A DNA stretch of 64,000 nt from Hyphomicrobiales bacterium (GCA_028280515.1 JANQLP010000155.1:38119-102118), one strand, 5' to 3'; counted from the first letter of the stretch, positions 33,394 through 42,753 are shown. Translations and numbers: made by a program. The notes: generated from the sequence alone by a model not told the origin.

Positions 33394-33636
33394 ATGACGT
33401 GGCGGCAGGACAAAGCCTCTGTAGAGCTGAACACAGGTTCGGAACGCGACACCTCGGCGCAGGCCGATGCGCTGGCAGAGCTCATCAAGCGGGTGCGCAC
33501 GCTGCGCAGTCAGGCCGCCTATCACGATCTCGATATGATCGCATATCTGCTGCACATGGCTGAAGTCGAGGCGCGCGACAATCTTGTCCGCATGGCCAAA
33601 AAAGACCCGCGTGAAATGCGCACACCTAAAGATTAA
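33394..33636 (+). CDS. Small helical protein downstream of luxR
   Basis: 80 residues: charged N terminus then a long helical region (LAELIKRVRTLRSQAAYHDL, then IAYLLHMAEVEARDNLVRMA). The C-terminal half resembles the 71-residue protein at 20417-20632, implying a small paralogous family. It has a possible LuxR-type operator 66 bases upstream and a weak ribosome binding site. No named family recognised; it could be a small regulatory or adaptor protein. Confidence 0.6.
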   Translation: MTWRQDKASVELNTGSERDTSAQADALAELIKRVRTLRSQAAYHDLDMIAYLLHMAEVEARDNLVRMAKKDPREMRTPKD

Positions 33637-33902
33637 TCCGGCGGAACGCATGCGGCGGGAAGTGTCGGCGAGCCGGATGCGCAAAAAAGGAAAGGCAGGA
33701 TCTTGCCGAAGCTCGATCCCGCCTCCCTGTAACCGAAAAATCGATGACAACCGAAGCTCTCTTCGCTCTTTCGATCGAGTGTAGTTTGCGCTGAGCGATT
33801 GGCGCTCGCAACTGGCGTGTTCGAGTTATCCACCCGACTCCACAGAAAGATGATCCCTGTGGATTACTCCGAACCACGCTGATAGTGAGTGGTGCAGGGG
33901 CC

Positions 33903-34493
33903 TCACTGCCTGGCGCCGGAGCCGGGCGCGCCTGGAAGTCTGTCGGCTCTTGGCATGGCCTGGCTTTCCGCTGCGTCGGGTGACGCCTGGCTCTGTTCAA
34001 CGGTGGTTTCGAATGTGGGACCGCCTGCGCCGACCGCCCCGCACTCGCAGCCCGGCACGAATTCCTTCTGATATCGGAATGCGTTTTCCAGATCCACGTA
34101 GCGTTTACCTTTGAGATCGACCGCATTGGAAATCTGCTGGCCCGGATTGCGGTGGACAAAGAGCCGCCCGATCGGGCCGCAGCGCTGGACGCAGGCCTCA
34201 TTGTCGGATTTGAATTTCGAACGTCCGACCTTGAAACTGATGGGGAAGAAGAAGCCGTCACAGGTGCGGACGCACAGTGTGCGGAAGGTGCCTCCGCCCG
34301 GGCGTGTGGAGCGTCTCTGATTGTTGGGTGCCGATTGTCTCGGTGGCGGCGCCGACTCGGCGGGAGGGGGCGGCTGTCTCTTGCCCCATGACCAGGGCCA
34401 AAAACCCTGCGCCTGAGCCGGGCCCACGCCCAACATCATGATGGCGGCCCAGGCGCAAAAAACACCGGAGGCGGTCCAGAGCCGGTTTCCCAT
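33903..34493 (-). CDS. DUF2865 family exported protein
   Basis: 196 residues: signal peptide (AWAAIMMLGVGPAQA), Pro-rich linker, then the DUF2865 core FRTLCVRTCDGFFFPISFKV (about 74-93) with partner cysteines in NEACVQRCGP and the downstream YRTLCVRTCDG-type frame; a second Cys-containing segment GCECGAVG follows. The C-terminal tail is low-complexity. The family is largely restricted to Hyphomicrobiales and its function is unknown. AAGGAA precedes the ATG. Confidence 0.85.
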   Translation of the reverse strand: MGNRLWTASGVFCAWAAIMMLGVGPAQAQGFWPWSWGKRQPPPPAESAPPPRQSAPNNQRRSTRPGGGTFRTLCVRTCDGFFFPISFKVGRSKFKSDNEACVQRCGPIGRLFVHRNPGQQISNAVDLKGKRYVDLENAFRYQKEFVPGCECGAVGAGGPTFETTVEQSQASPDAAESQAMPRADRLPGAPGSGARQ

Positions 34494-34625
34494 GTCCGCG
34501 TTTCCTTCGGAGCCCGTTCCTTGCGGGGCACAAGAACAAAGCCGGGCTCCTGCGCAGTATTTAGGAACGCCGGCGCCAACCGCAAGTGGTGCCTGCCATC
34601 GGTAGCACCTAAGGAAATGGCCAGA

Positions 34626-35996
34626 TCAGGCGCGCTCGAACCCCCGGAAGATCTCCCAGTCGGTGACGCGTCGATCATATTCGAACTGCTCCCACTCAGC
34701 CGCATGCACATAGTGATCGACCACATCATCGCCGAACGCGGCGCGGAGTATCTTCGAGCGGCCAAGGGCGCGAGCAGCATCGCGCAGCGTCTTCGGAATA
34801 TCGCGGGCCCGTTTCGCGGCGTAGGCATCGCCTTTGAATTCCGCCTCGAGATCGAGTTTCTGTTCGATCCCGGAGATACCGGCGGCGATCAGAGCAGCGA
34901 AAGCGAGATACGGATTGAGGTCAGCGCCGCCAACGCGGCACTCGACACGAACCGCTTCAGTGCCGGCGCCGCAGATACGGTAGCCGGCGGTACGGTTGTC
35001 GTTCGACCAGACGGCCTTGGTTGGGGCGAATGTGCCCGCCTGAAAGCGCTTGTAGGAGTTGATGTGCGGCGCGAGGAAAAGGGTGAGGTCCGACGCATGG
35101 GCCAGCAGCCCGGCCAGATAGTTGCGCATGGTCTCTGACATGCCAAGCTCGCCGCCCTTGTCATGGAACACGTGTTTCTTGCCGTCCTTCGACCGGAGCG
35201 ACTGGTGGATGTGGCAGGACGATCCGGCCGCCGTGTAGTCCCACTTCGCCATGAAGGTCACGGCGCGTCCTTTGCCCCAGGCGATCTCCTTGCAGCCGTT
35301 CTTGGTGATGACGTGATCATCTGCGGTGGTCAGCGCGTCGGCGTAGCGGAAATTGATCTCTTCCTGTCCGGCCCACGCTTCGCCCTTCGTGTTTTCCACC
35401 GGGACACCTGCGCCATAGAGCCCGTTGCGGATCGCCCGCATCACGTCTTCTTCCTTGGTGGTTTGGAAGATGTGGTAGTCCTCGTTGTATGGGCTGATCA
35501 GGTTGAGATCGCGGTAGCCCTGCCGGTGTGCCTCTTCGAAAGATTCCCGGAACATGAAGAACTCCAGTTCGGAGGCGATCATCGCGCCATAGCCCATCGC
35601 CTCGAGCCGCGCGAGCTGGCGTTTGAGGATGGCGCGCGGAGACACTGGCACTTCTTCGTGCGTGTCATGATCGAGCACATCGCACAGAACCAGTGCGGTG
35701 CCTTCAAGCCAGGGGATGCGGCGCAGGGTCGAGAGGTCAGGCTTCATGGTGTAATCGCCATAGCCCGTCTCCCAGCTCGCGGACGCATAGCCCGGCACCG
35801 GCTCCATCTCCATATCCACGGTCAGCAGGTAGTCGCACGAGTGGGTTTCCTCGATGCCCGCGTCGAGAAAGTGCCGGACGTGGAACCGTTTGCCCATGAG
35901 CCGCCCCTGCATGTCGGTCTGGGCCATGATCACGGTATCGATCTCGCCAGCGTCAGCGGCCTCGCGGAGTTCTTCAATTGTCAGGTTTCCCGGCAT
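34626..35996 (-). CDS. Glutamine synthetase family gamma-glutamyl ligase
   Basis: 456-residue GS-III/GlnA3-like enzyme that amidates glutamate with an amine rather than only ammonia. Catalytic segments: SELEFFMF (about 142), the ATP-site KNGCKEIAWGKG (about 231), CHIHQSL (about 262) and the late EAVRVECRVGGADLNPYLAF (about 348), typical of gamma-glutamyl-polyamine, -isopropylamide or -methylamide synthetases. GAGGGGGG precedes the ATG. It is the last gene on the minus strand of the TauABC-type cassette, 170 bases after the permease, so its amine substrate may be the imported or demethylated compound. Confidence 0.88.
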   Translation of the reverse strand: MPGNLTIEELREAADAGEIDTVIMAQTDMQGRLMGKRFHVRHFLDAGIEETHSCDYLLTVDMEMEPVPGYASASWETGYGDYTMKPDLSTLRRIPWLEGTALVLCDVLDHDTHEEVPVSPRAILKRQLARLEAMGYGAMIASELEFFMFRESFEEAHRQGYRDLNLISPYNEDYHIFQTTKEEDVMRAIRNGLYGAGVPVENTKGEAWAGQEEINFRYADALTTADDHVITKNGCKEIAWGKGRAVTFMAKWDYTAAGSSCHIHQSLRSKDGKKHVFHDKGGELGMSETMRNYLAGLLAHASDLTLFLAPHINSYKRFQAGTFAPTKAVWSNDNRTAGYRICGAGTEAVRVECRVGGADLNPYLAFAALIAAGISGIEQKLDLEAEFKGDAYAAKRARDIPKTLRDAARALGRSKILRAAFGDDVVDHYVHAAEWEQFEYDRRVTDWEIFRGFERA

Positions 35997-36166
35997 GAAC
36001 CGCCCCCCTCGGTCTGCGCGCAGGGCATGGCGTCTGCAAATTGCCCTGCGGATTCAGCGGGTGAGCGTAGAAAGCACCATGCCCGATGGCAAGGCGGTTT
36101 TGGTCCTGGGCGGCATCCACTCGGCCTGATGCGGCGGCGTGCCCGAATTGCCGGAACGAAAGCTCT

Positions 36167-37054
36167 CTAGCTCTTGCCCCGCCAGGGCACCAGCCACTTC
36201 TCAAGTTGGCGCATCAGGATTTCGATTGTGAACCCGATGATGCCGATGATGATGATGCCGATGACGACCGTGTCCGTCTGCAGGAAGTTCTTGGCGATCA
36301 TGATCATCGAGCCGACCCCGCGGTCGGCGGCGACCAGTTCCGCCGCGACCACCGTGCCCCAGCACACGCCCATAGAGACACGGAGTCCTGTGAAGATCTC
36401 GGGCAGCGCATTCGGCAGGATGACCCGCGTGAGGACCTGCCATTTCGAGGCGCCGAGCGAGTAGGCCGCGTGCACCTTCGAGATGTTCACGCTGGACACA
36501 CCGGCGCGCGCCGCAATTGTCATGATGAACAGCGAGGCGAGGAACAGCAGAAAGATCTTGGCAAACTCGTCGATACCGAACCAGAGAATAATCAGCGGGA
36601 TGAGCGCAAGCGGCGGGATCGGCCGGATAAACTCGACGACCGGATCGAACACCCCACGAGCGACCGACGACAGTCCCATCGCAAGACCGAGCGGGATACC
36701 GACCAGGGCACCGTAGAATACGCCGGATAGGACGCGGTACACGCTGATCGCCACATGATCCCAGAGGGCAACGTTGCGGAATCCATCGGTCCAAAGCGTG
36801 TCCAGCCGCGTGGCAACCGAGCCGAACGAGGGCCAGTAAATCGGCTTGATCCAGCCGAACGCCGTCGCGACCCACCAAAGAAGCAACAGGGCGGCGACCG
36901 TGATGATGCCATAGCCGCGGCCGGAGTTGACGGCCGACGCGTCTCCGAACTTCACCGTCTTCTGGCGGGTGAAGCTGTTGTCGGCGAGCCCGAGCCATAT
37001 CGCCAGGTTGGATGCCGGTTTCTTGTCAGATGCTGCTTGTTTCTGATCAGCCAT
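36167..37054 (-). CDS. ABC transporter permease (TauC/SsuC type)
   Basis: Inner-membrane subunit of a nitrate/sulfonate/taurine-type importer. 295 residues with about six helices and the cytoplasmic EAA loop that docks the ATPase (about 200-225, AYSLGASKWQVLTRVILPNA). N-terminal 45 residues are polar. Begins 13 bases after the ATPase stop; the binding protein is further upstream. With the LacI gene and dehydrogenases nearby, it probably imports their substrate. Confidence 0.9.
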   Translation of the reverse strand: MADQKQAASDKKPASNLAIWLGLADNSFTRQKTVKFGDASAVNSGRGYGIITVAALLLLWWVATAFGWIKPIYWPSFGSVATRLDTLWTDGFRNVALWDHVAISVYRVLSGVFYGALVGIPLGLAMGLSSVARGVFDPVVEFIRPIPPLALIPLIILWFGIDEFAKIFLLFLASLFIMTIAARAGVSSVNISKVHAAYSLGASKWQVLTRVILPNALPEIFTGLRVSMGVCWGTVVAAELVAADRGVGSMIMIAKNFLQTDTVVIGIIIIGIIGFTIEILMRQLEKWLVPWRGKS

Positions 37055-37067
37055 TGCTCCGCGTCCC

Positions 37068-37871
37068 CTAGCTGGCTTCCTGGCGGCCCATGATCTCTTC
37101 CTCCATCTCCCAGATCATGGAGAGGATTTCCTCGCGGTTCTTGATGAACGCGGGCGCGGCCTTCACGTCGCGCGGACTCTTCTTCAGGCCCATCTCCGCG
37201 AACGGCAGGCGATACTCCTTCTCGATGCGCCCGGGGCGAGGCGCCATCACGATCAGGCGCTCGCCGAGGAACAGGGCCTCCTCCACCGAGTGGGTGATGA
37301 GAATGATGGTCTTGCCGGTCTCCTTCCAGAGCTTGAGAACGAGCCCCTGCATTTTCTCCCGGGTCAGGGCGTCGAGGGCGCCGAGCGGCTCGTCCATCAG
37401 GATGACTTCAGGATCGTTTGCCAGACAGCGGGCAAGGGCGACGCGTTGCTGCATGCCGCCGGAGAGCTGATAGACCGGCTTGGTGGCGAAGTCCTCCAGA
37501 CCGACCACCGACAGCAGATGATCGACCGTCTTTTTGATTTCGGCGCGGGGTTTGCCGGCGACGCTCGGGCCGAACGCGACGTTTTTCTCCACCGACATCC
37601 ATTCGAACAGCGCGCCCTGCTGGAATACCATGCCGCGCTCCGCACTCGGACCCGTGACCGGATCGTCATCCAGGAAGACCTGGCCCCGCGTCGGCGACAG
37701 GAACCCGGCGACGATATTCAGCAATGTGGTTTTACCGCATCCCGAAGGCCCGAGAACGGAAACCAGTTCACCCGGTTCGAGTTTCAGGTTCACATTCTCC
37801 AGAGCATGAACGTCCGCACCGCCGGGCACCGTGAAGACCATCGAGACGTCGTCGACATTAAGTGCCTTCAT
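37068..37871 (-). CDS. ABC transporter ATP-binding protein (TauB/SsuB type)
   Basis: 267-residue nucleotide-binding domain with every ABC signature intact: Walker A GPSGCGKTT (about 43-51), Q-loop region, LSGGMQQRVALARCLA signature (about 136-151), Walker B VILMDEPLGALD (about 156-167) and the H-loop ILITHSVEEA (about 188-197). AGGGGGG sits just before the ATG at 37871. A terminator-like hairpin lies between this gene and the binding-protein gene upstream, which should lower expression of the membrane parts relative to the binding protein. Confidence 0.92.
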   Translation of the reverse strand: MKALNVDDVSMVFTVPGGADVHALENVNLKLEPGELVSVLGPSGCGKTTLLNIVAGFLSPTRGQVFLDDDPVTGPSAERGMVFQQGALFEWMSVEKNVAFGPSVAGKPRAEIKKTVDHLLSVVGLEDFATKPVYQLSGGMQQRVALARCLANDPEVILMDEPLGALDALTREKMQGLVLKLWKETGKTIILITHSVEEALFLGERLIVMAPRPGRIEKEYRLPFAEMGLKKSPRDVKAAPAFIKNREEILSMIWEMEEEIMGRQEAS

Positions 37872-37900
37872 TGGATATCCCCCCTTGGATGTCCGGTACA

Positions 37901-37935
37901 AAAAGAACCGGGCGCACCCTGCGGTCTGCCCGGTT
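37901..37935 (-). terminator. Intergenic hairpin attenuator after the binding-protein gene
   Basis: On the minus strand the stem AACCGGGC/GCCCGGTT is followed by CTTTTTG. It lies between the solute-binding protein stop (37944) and the ATPase start (37871), the usual place for a terminator allowing more binding protein than membrane components. Confidence 0.6.
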
Positions 37936-37943
37936 TTCCGTGT

Positions 37944-38933
37944 CTAGTTCGTCACGAACTTTGAATTGATATTGTCGTCATAGCTTGGCAAGGACTTGTC
38001 CATCTGCTTTTGCTGGACGAAGAAATCCGCAACTTCCTTCGTGAACTTCTGCACTGCGCCACCGAGCCAGGCGTCCGATGCCTGGTCCGCCTTCGACGGG
38101 AACGAGAACATCTTCAGCAGGTTCTCCGCGGCGCCCTTGTCCATGCCGGCGGCGTTGGCGATCTTTGGCAGGGCGGCAGCCTTGTCCTTGTAGTACGCCG
38201 CATTCGCCTTATCGGTCACGTCGATGAACTTCTGCACCAGGTCCGGATGCTCGTCGGCAAATTCCTTGGTGACCGAAATCACGTCGAAGACCCGGATGCC
38301 GATCTCCTCCTGCTCCTTGGCGGTCATGAGGTATTCACCGGTCTCCTTCATGCGCAGCATCGGGCCACCGAATGCACAGCCCATCACGATATCACCGCGC
38401 GCAAACGCGACCGCCGCATCCGCACCGTTCATCTGCACCATGTTGACCTTGGTCGCGTCGACGCCCAGATGGTCAAGCATGCGCAGCAGCTTGTAGTGGG
38501 TGACGTTGCCGATCGGCGTTCCGACCTTCTTGCCTTCCAGTTCCTTTGCGTTTTCCTTGGTGATGCCGGACGCTTTGCTGACGACGCAGTTGTCGGCCTC
38601 GGCATAGGAGACGGCAACGCCCACCAACTGCAACGGCAGTCCGCTGGACACCGCGACGACGTAGGGGACGAGGCCCTGGCTGTAGGCAATCTGGACCTTG
38701 CCGGAGGCCATGGCCTGGGTCATTTCGTTGCCGTTTCCAAAGGCGCGCCAGTTGACCTTGACGCCGAGTTCCTTGTCGTAAGCCTTCTCAAGCTGGGCCA
38801 CCTGGTTGGCCGTCGGCCATTCCAGGAAGTAGGCCACGGTAATCTCTTCCGGTTTTTCCGCCGAAAGGGCCGCACCGAAGGAAATAGACACTCCGACAGC
38901 CAGAGCTGCCGCTGACGCGAGAAATCGTTTCAT
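37944..38933 (-). CDS. TauA-like ABC transporter substrate-binding protein
   Basis: Periplasmic binding protein of 329 residues with a clear signal peptide (MKRFLASAAALAVGVSISFG, cut near ALSAE) and the TauA/SsuA-type fold. It shares the taurine-binding protein feature set: EWPTANQVAQLEKAYDK, the MASGKVQIAYSQG segment near 80, and the DNCVVSKASGI segment near 118. GGGAG precedes the ATG. First gene of the minus-strand transporter unit, separated from its ATPase by a hairpin terminator. Ligand could be taurine, a methylated derivative or another amine; inferred from neighbours only. Confidence 0.88.
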   Translation of the reverse strand: MKRFLASAAALAVGVSISFGAALSAEKPEEITVAYFLEWPTANQVAQLEKAYDKELGVKVNWRAFGNGNEMTQAMASGKVQIAYSQGLVPYVVAVSSGLPLQLVGVAVSYAEADNCVVSKASGITKENAKELEGKKVGTPIGNVTHYKLLRMLDHLGVDATKVNMVQMNGADAAVAFARGDIVMGCAFGGPMLRMKETGEYLMTAKEQEEIGIRVFDVISVTKEFADEHPDLVQKFIDVTDKANAAYYKDKAAALPKIANAAGMDKGAAENLLKMFSFPSKADQASDAWLGGAVQKFTKEVADFFVQQKQMDKSLPSYDDNINSKFVTN

Positions 38934-39054
38934 TTGCTTGAGCTCCCTTTGAAACGTTGTGTGCTTCGTTGGCAAAGCACGGCTTTTGCATTTTGCGGGT
39001 CGCTTGCCGCCGGGACGGTACGTCGTCCCGACTGTGACGGTCGAGCAACCAAAA

Positions 39055-39068
39055 TGTAACCGTTTTCA
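39055..39068. promoter_or_regulatory. LacI-family operator-like site
   Basis: TGTAACCGTTTTCA matches the LacI/GalR consensus TGNAANCGNTTNCA at every fixed position, with the central CG. It lies in the 248-base shared upstream region, 122 bases before the binding-protein start and 114 before the LacI-type gene. Confidence 0.6.
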
Positions 39069-39139
39069 TAATTGTTACATCAAAAAGCGGGAGAAAACCA
39101 TCTCTTTTTTCAGTTTTGAAAATGATATATGCTGGTCAT

Positions 39140-39153
39140 ATAAAACGGTTACA
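39140..39153. promoter_or_regulatory. Second LacI-family operator-like site
   Basis: ATAAAACGGTTACA contains AAAACGGTTACA, the exact reverse complement of TGTAACCGTTTT in the first site, with two mismatches to the LacI consensus at the left edge. It lies 28 bases before the LacI-type start, a promoter-proximal position for self-regulation; the two sites are 85 bases apart. Confidence 0.5.
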
Positions 39154-39181
39154 TTAGCTTGGAGCATCCAACTGTTGCGAA

Positions 39182-40240
39182 ATGTCAGACCTGTCGGAGC
39201 ATAAGGTGCGGCCAAGGTCGTCTTCGAGACAGGGTTCCGGTGGCATCCGCGCGGTGGCACGGGAGGCCGGTGTCTCAACCGCGACCGTGTCGCGCGTCTT
39301 CAACCGTCCGGAGAGCGTCACGGCAGAAACGCGGTCGAAGGTGATGGAGACGGCCGACCGGTTGTTCTATGTGCCGGACAACGCCGCGCGGGCTCTTTCG
39401 TCACAACGCAGCCTGCGCATCGGCGCGCTGATTCCGACGATCGATGACTCCATCTTTGCCCAGTTCGTCACGGCGCTGCAGCGGGAACTCGGCAAGTCCG
39501 GATATGCCCTGATCCTGGGCATCGATGAATTTGACGCCGAGCTTGAGTTCAAGGAAATCCGCAGTCTGATCGAGTCCGGCGTCGACGCGGTCGTGCTGTG
39601 TGGCGCCAACCGCAAGGCGGTTGTCTACGATCTGCTGCAGGCGCGGCGCATTCCCTATCTGCTGACGAACGTCTATCAGCCGTCCGGACCGCATCCGTGT
39701 GTCGGTTATGACAATCATGAGGGTGCGGGATCGGCAACGCGGTACCTTCTCGAGCAAGGTCATCGGCACTTCGGCATCATAGATTTCCCGGTCGAGTCTA
39801 ATGACCGCGCCGCGCTCCGCGTTGCCGGGATATCCGCGGCATTGGCCGAACGAGGTCTGGAACTGAATTCCAAGGCCCGGGTCCATCGTGCTTACAGTTT
39901 CGAGGATGGGCGTATCGGACTGCGCACCCTGCTCGACAACGCACCGGAGACGACCGCCATTCAGTGCGGCAACGATGTGCTGGCGATCGGCGCGCTCTTC
40001 GAGGCGCAGGCGTTGGGGCTCAAGGTCCCCGAGCAGCTTTCGATCGTCGGCTTCGACGATCTCGATCTGGCATCGCAGATCACACCCAAGCTGACGACGG
40101 TCAAGGTTCCGACTGACATCATGGGCAGACGCACGGCGGAGACCCTGCTGCTCACACTGTCCGGCGAACCGGCGCCGCACGCCACGCGGATCGACACCAA
40201 TCTCGTGATACGCGGCACGACCGGGCCGGCACCCGCGTAG
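39182..40240 (+). CDS. LacI family transcriptional regulator
   Basis: 352 residues. An unusually long (about 20) basic, Ser/Arg-rich N-terminal extension precedes the LacI helix-turn-helix (GIRAVAREAGVSTATVSRVF, about 21-40, with the hinge-helix segment DNAARALSSQRS). The periplasmic-binding-protein-like effector domain follows, with the dimer motifs QCGNDVLAIGALFEAQALGL and LSIVGFDDLDLASQ. It diverges from the TauABC-type importer and is directly upstream of the two dehydrogenases, and two operator-like sites flank it. It is the evident local repressor; the ligand is presumably the imported amine. Confidence 0.9.
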   Translation: MSDLSEHKVRPRSSSRQGSGGIRAVAREAGVSTATVSRVFNRPESVTAETRSKVMETADRLFYVPDNAARALSSQRSLRIGALIPTIDDSIFAQFVTALQRELGKSGYALILGIDEFDAELEFKEIRSLIESGVDAVVLCGANRKAVVYDLLQARRIPYLLTNVYQPSGPHPCVGYDNHEGAGSATRYLLEQGHRHFGIIDFPVESNDRAALRVAGISAALAERGLELNSKARVHRAYSFEDGRIGLRTLLDNAPETTAIQCGNDVLAIGALFEAQALGLKVPEQLSIVGFDDLDLASQITPKLTTVKVPTDIMGRRTAETLLLTLSGEPAPHATRIDTNLVIRGTTGPAPA

Positions 40241-40285
40241 GGTGCGTGGCCAACTTGGAGCGGACCAAGGGAGGACGGGGGACAT

Positions 40286-42715
40286 ATGGCAGAGCTACCA
40301 AACCACAGCCGCGTTGTGATCATCGGCGGTGGTGCCGCCGGGTGTTCGGCCGCGTACCATCTGGCAAAGATGGGCTGGACGGACGTACTGGTTCTGGAAC
40401 AGAACGAGCTGACATCCGGGTCGACCTGGCATGCGGCCGGCAACTGCCCCAATTTCTCGGCCAACCGCGACGTCATGCGCATGCAGGCCTATTCCATCGG
40501 ACTTTATGAGCGGCTTGCCGAGGAAGTCGACTATCCGATCAACTACCACCAAACCGGTGCGGTGCGCCTTGCCCGCACGCCCACACGGCTCGATGAGTTC
40601 AAGCACGTGGCCGCTGTCGGCCGCGCCATCGGTATTGATTTCGAAGTGGCGACCCCGTCGGAACTCAAGGCGCACATGCCGTTCATGGAACTACACGATC
40701 TGCAGGGCGGTCTGTGGGACGCAAAGGACGGTGACATCGACCCGGCGCAACTGACCCAGGCGTTTGCAAAAGGCGCACGCAATGCAGGCGTCGTCATCCG
40801 GCGTTTCTGTCCTGTGCTTGCGATCGAGCGGCTCAAATCGGGCGAGTGGGAGATCAAGACGCCGCACGGCGAGGTGAGGGCGGAGAAGGTGGTCAATGCG
40901 GCGGGCTACTATGCGCCGATCATCGGTCGGATGGTCGGGCGCGAAGTACCGTCGGCGGTGATGGAGCATCAGTACATCGTCACCGACGACCATCCCGAAC
41001 TGTCGGTTGAGGGCGCCAGGTTCCCGATGCTGCGCGACCCGGACGATAGCTATTATCTGCGCCGGGAAGGGAACGGCCTGTTGCTCGGACCGTATGAAAA
41101 GCAGGCGACGCCTGTGTGGCGCGAGGGCATTCCCGGGGACTTCTCGTTCGAACTCTACACGGAAGACCTGGAGCGGCTCGAATGGTACATCGAGAGCGCC
41201 TGTGAACGCGTGCCGATACTCGCCGAAGCGGGCGTGCGCAAAGTGATCAACGGACCCATTCCCTACACACCCGACGGCAATCCGCTGATCGGTCCCGTGC
41301 CCGGTGTCGAGAACTTCTTCGAGTGCTGCGTGTTCACCTTCGGTATTGCCCAGGCAGGGGGTGCGGGCAGGGTGCTGGCTGAATGGATCGTGGAGAGCAG
41401 GCCGGAGTGGGACATGTGGGCGTGCGATCCGCGTCGGTTCACCGACTATACGAGCCCGCAATATTGCGAGGCCAAGGCTGTCGAAGTGTATGCGCACGAA
41501 TACGCCATGCACCTGCCGTTTCTCGAGTGGCCGGCGGGCCGCCCGATGAAAACCTCGCCGTTGTACGATCACCTGGCCGCGAAGGGCGCGCAATTCGGCG
41601 ATCGCGGTGGCTGGGAGCGGGCAACGTGGTTTCCGCGAGACGGCGATGACCCTGAGAAGGGCGAGAACGGCTTTCATCGTCCGGACTGGTACGACGCCAT
41701 TGGTGAGGAGTGCGCCGCGGTGAGCGAAAGGGTCGCAATCCTGGATATGCCGGGTTTCGCCAAGTTCGACGTGTCCGGCCCGGGCGCCGCTGCGTGGCTC
41801 GATCACCTCATCGCCGGTGCCTTGCCAAAGACGGGTCGGATCGCGCTGTCCTATTTCTGCGACGAGGCGGGCCGGATCGTCACCGAGATGACCGTGACGC
41901 GGCTCGCTGAAGACGCGTTCCGCCTGACCGGACCGGCGCCCGGTGAATGGCAGGACCGGGATTGGCTGGTCGATCATCTGCCGGATGACGGAAGCGTCAC
42001 GCTCGTCAACATCACGAAGAAGCTCGGGACCCTGGTGCTTGCGGGCCCACATGCCCGTGACACGCTGACCAAGGTCACGAGTGCCGACCTGGACAACAGC
42101 GCTTTTCCCTGGCTGTCCGCCCAAGAGATTGAAGTCGCCGGCACGACTGTGTTCGCTATGCGTGTGAACTATGTCGGCGAACTCGGATGGGAGCTGCACG
42201 CACCGGTCGCCGAAATCGTCAAGCTGTACGAGGCCTTATGGGCGGCGGGCGAAGAGTTCGGTATCCGGGATTTCGGGGCATACGCCATGGAGTCCCTGCG
42301 TCTGGAGAAGTGCTACCGGGCGTGGAAGCAGGATCTGCTGCGTGAGGTTTCACCGCTCACCGCTTCCCTCGACCGCTTCGTCAAACTGGACAAGGGCGAT
42401 TTTCTCGGGCGTGCCGCTCTGCAAGCGGAGAAACAGCAGGGATCAGCGCAGCGTTTCGTCCCCCTTCTGGTGGAGGCCGGCACGGCGGATGCGCCATTCG
42501 CCACGCCGGTCTGGCACAATGGTGCCCGTGTCGGCTTCGTGTCGTCTGCGGGCTACGGATTTCGCATCAGGAAAGCAATCGCGCTCGCTTTTGTCGACGC
42601 CGAGCATTGCGGAGAGGGAACAGCTTTAGAGCTTGAAGTTCTGGGAGAACGCGTCCCGGCAGTTGTTGCCAGGGAACCCCTGTTCGATCCGAAGAACGAG
42701 AGGCTCAGGGGGTGA
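40286..42715 (+). CDS. Dimethylglycine/sarcosine dehydrogenase-like flavoprotein (FAD + GcvT), first paralogue
   Basis: Oxidative N-demethylase of 809 residues. N-terminal FAD/DAO domain (VVIIGGGAAGCSAAYHLAK) with the covalent-flavin histidine in TWHAAG near residue 50. A linker domain follows, then a GcvT-like folate domain (about 430-809, with VGELGWELHAPV) that would collect the one-carbon unit as methylene-tetrahydrofolate. The ribosome binding site is a GGAGGACGGGGG run. It begins 46 bases after the LacI gene. The closest substrates to expect are N-methyl amino acids or amino-sulfonates such as N-methyltaurine, but these are inferences from the TauABC neighbour. Confidence 0.88.
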   Translation: MAELPNHSRVVIIGGGAAGCSAAYHLAKMGWTDVLVLEQNELTSGSTWHAAGNCPNFSANRDVMRMQAYSIGLYERLAEEVDYPINYHQTGAVRLARTPTRLDEFKHVAAVGRAIGIDFEVATPSELKAHMPFMELHDLQGGLWDAKDGDIDPAQLTQAFAKGARNAGVVIRRFCPVLAIERLKSGEWEIKTPHGEVRAEKVVNAAGYYAPIIGRMVGREVPSAVMEHQYIVTDDHPELSVEGARFPMLRDPDDSYYLRREGNGLLLGPYEKQATPVWREGIPGDFSFELYTEDLERLEWYIESACERVPILAEAGVRKVINGPIPYTPDGNPLIGPVPGVENFFECCVFTFGIAQAGGAGRVLAEWIVESRPEWDMWACDPRRFTDYTSPQYCEAKAVEVYAHEYAMHLPFLEWPAGRPMKTSPLYDHLAAKGAQFGDRGGWERATWFPRDGDDPEKGENGFHRPDWYDAIGEECAAVSERVAILDMPGFAKFDVSGPGAAAWLDHLIAGALPKTGRIALSYFCDEAGRIVTEMTVTRLAEDAFRLTGPAPGEWQDRDWLVDHLPDDGSVTLVNITKKLGTLVLAGPHARDTLTKVTSADLDNSAFPWLSAQEIEVAGTTVFAMRVNYVGELGWELHAPVAEIVKLYEALWAAGEEFGIRDFGAYAMESLRLEKCYRAWKQDLLREVSPLTASLDRFVKLDKGDFLGRAALQAEKQQGSAQRFVPLLVEAGTADAPFATPVWHNGARVGFVSSAGYGFRIRKAIALAFVDAEHCGEGTALELEVLGERVPAVVAREPLFDPKNERLRG

Positions 42716-42753
42716 GTGCGTCGGCATGAAAGTGCGACGGGGGAGATGAGAAT

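Noticed and set aside
40691..42199. 502-residue antisense frame opposite the first demethylase
   Set aside because: Mirror of a clear FAD/GcvT gene; no start signal or domain.
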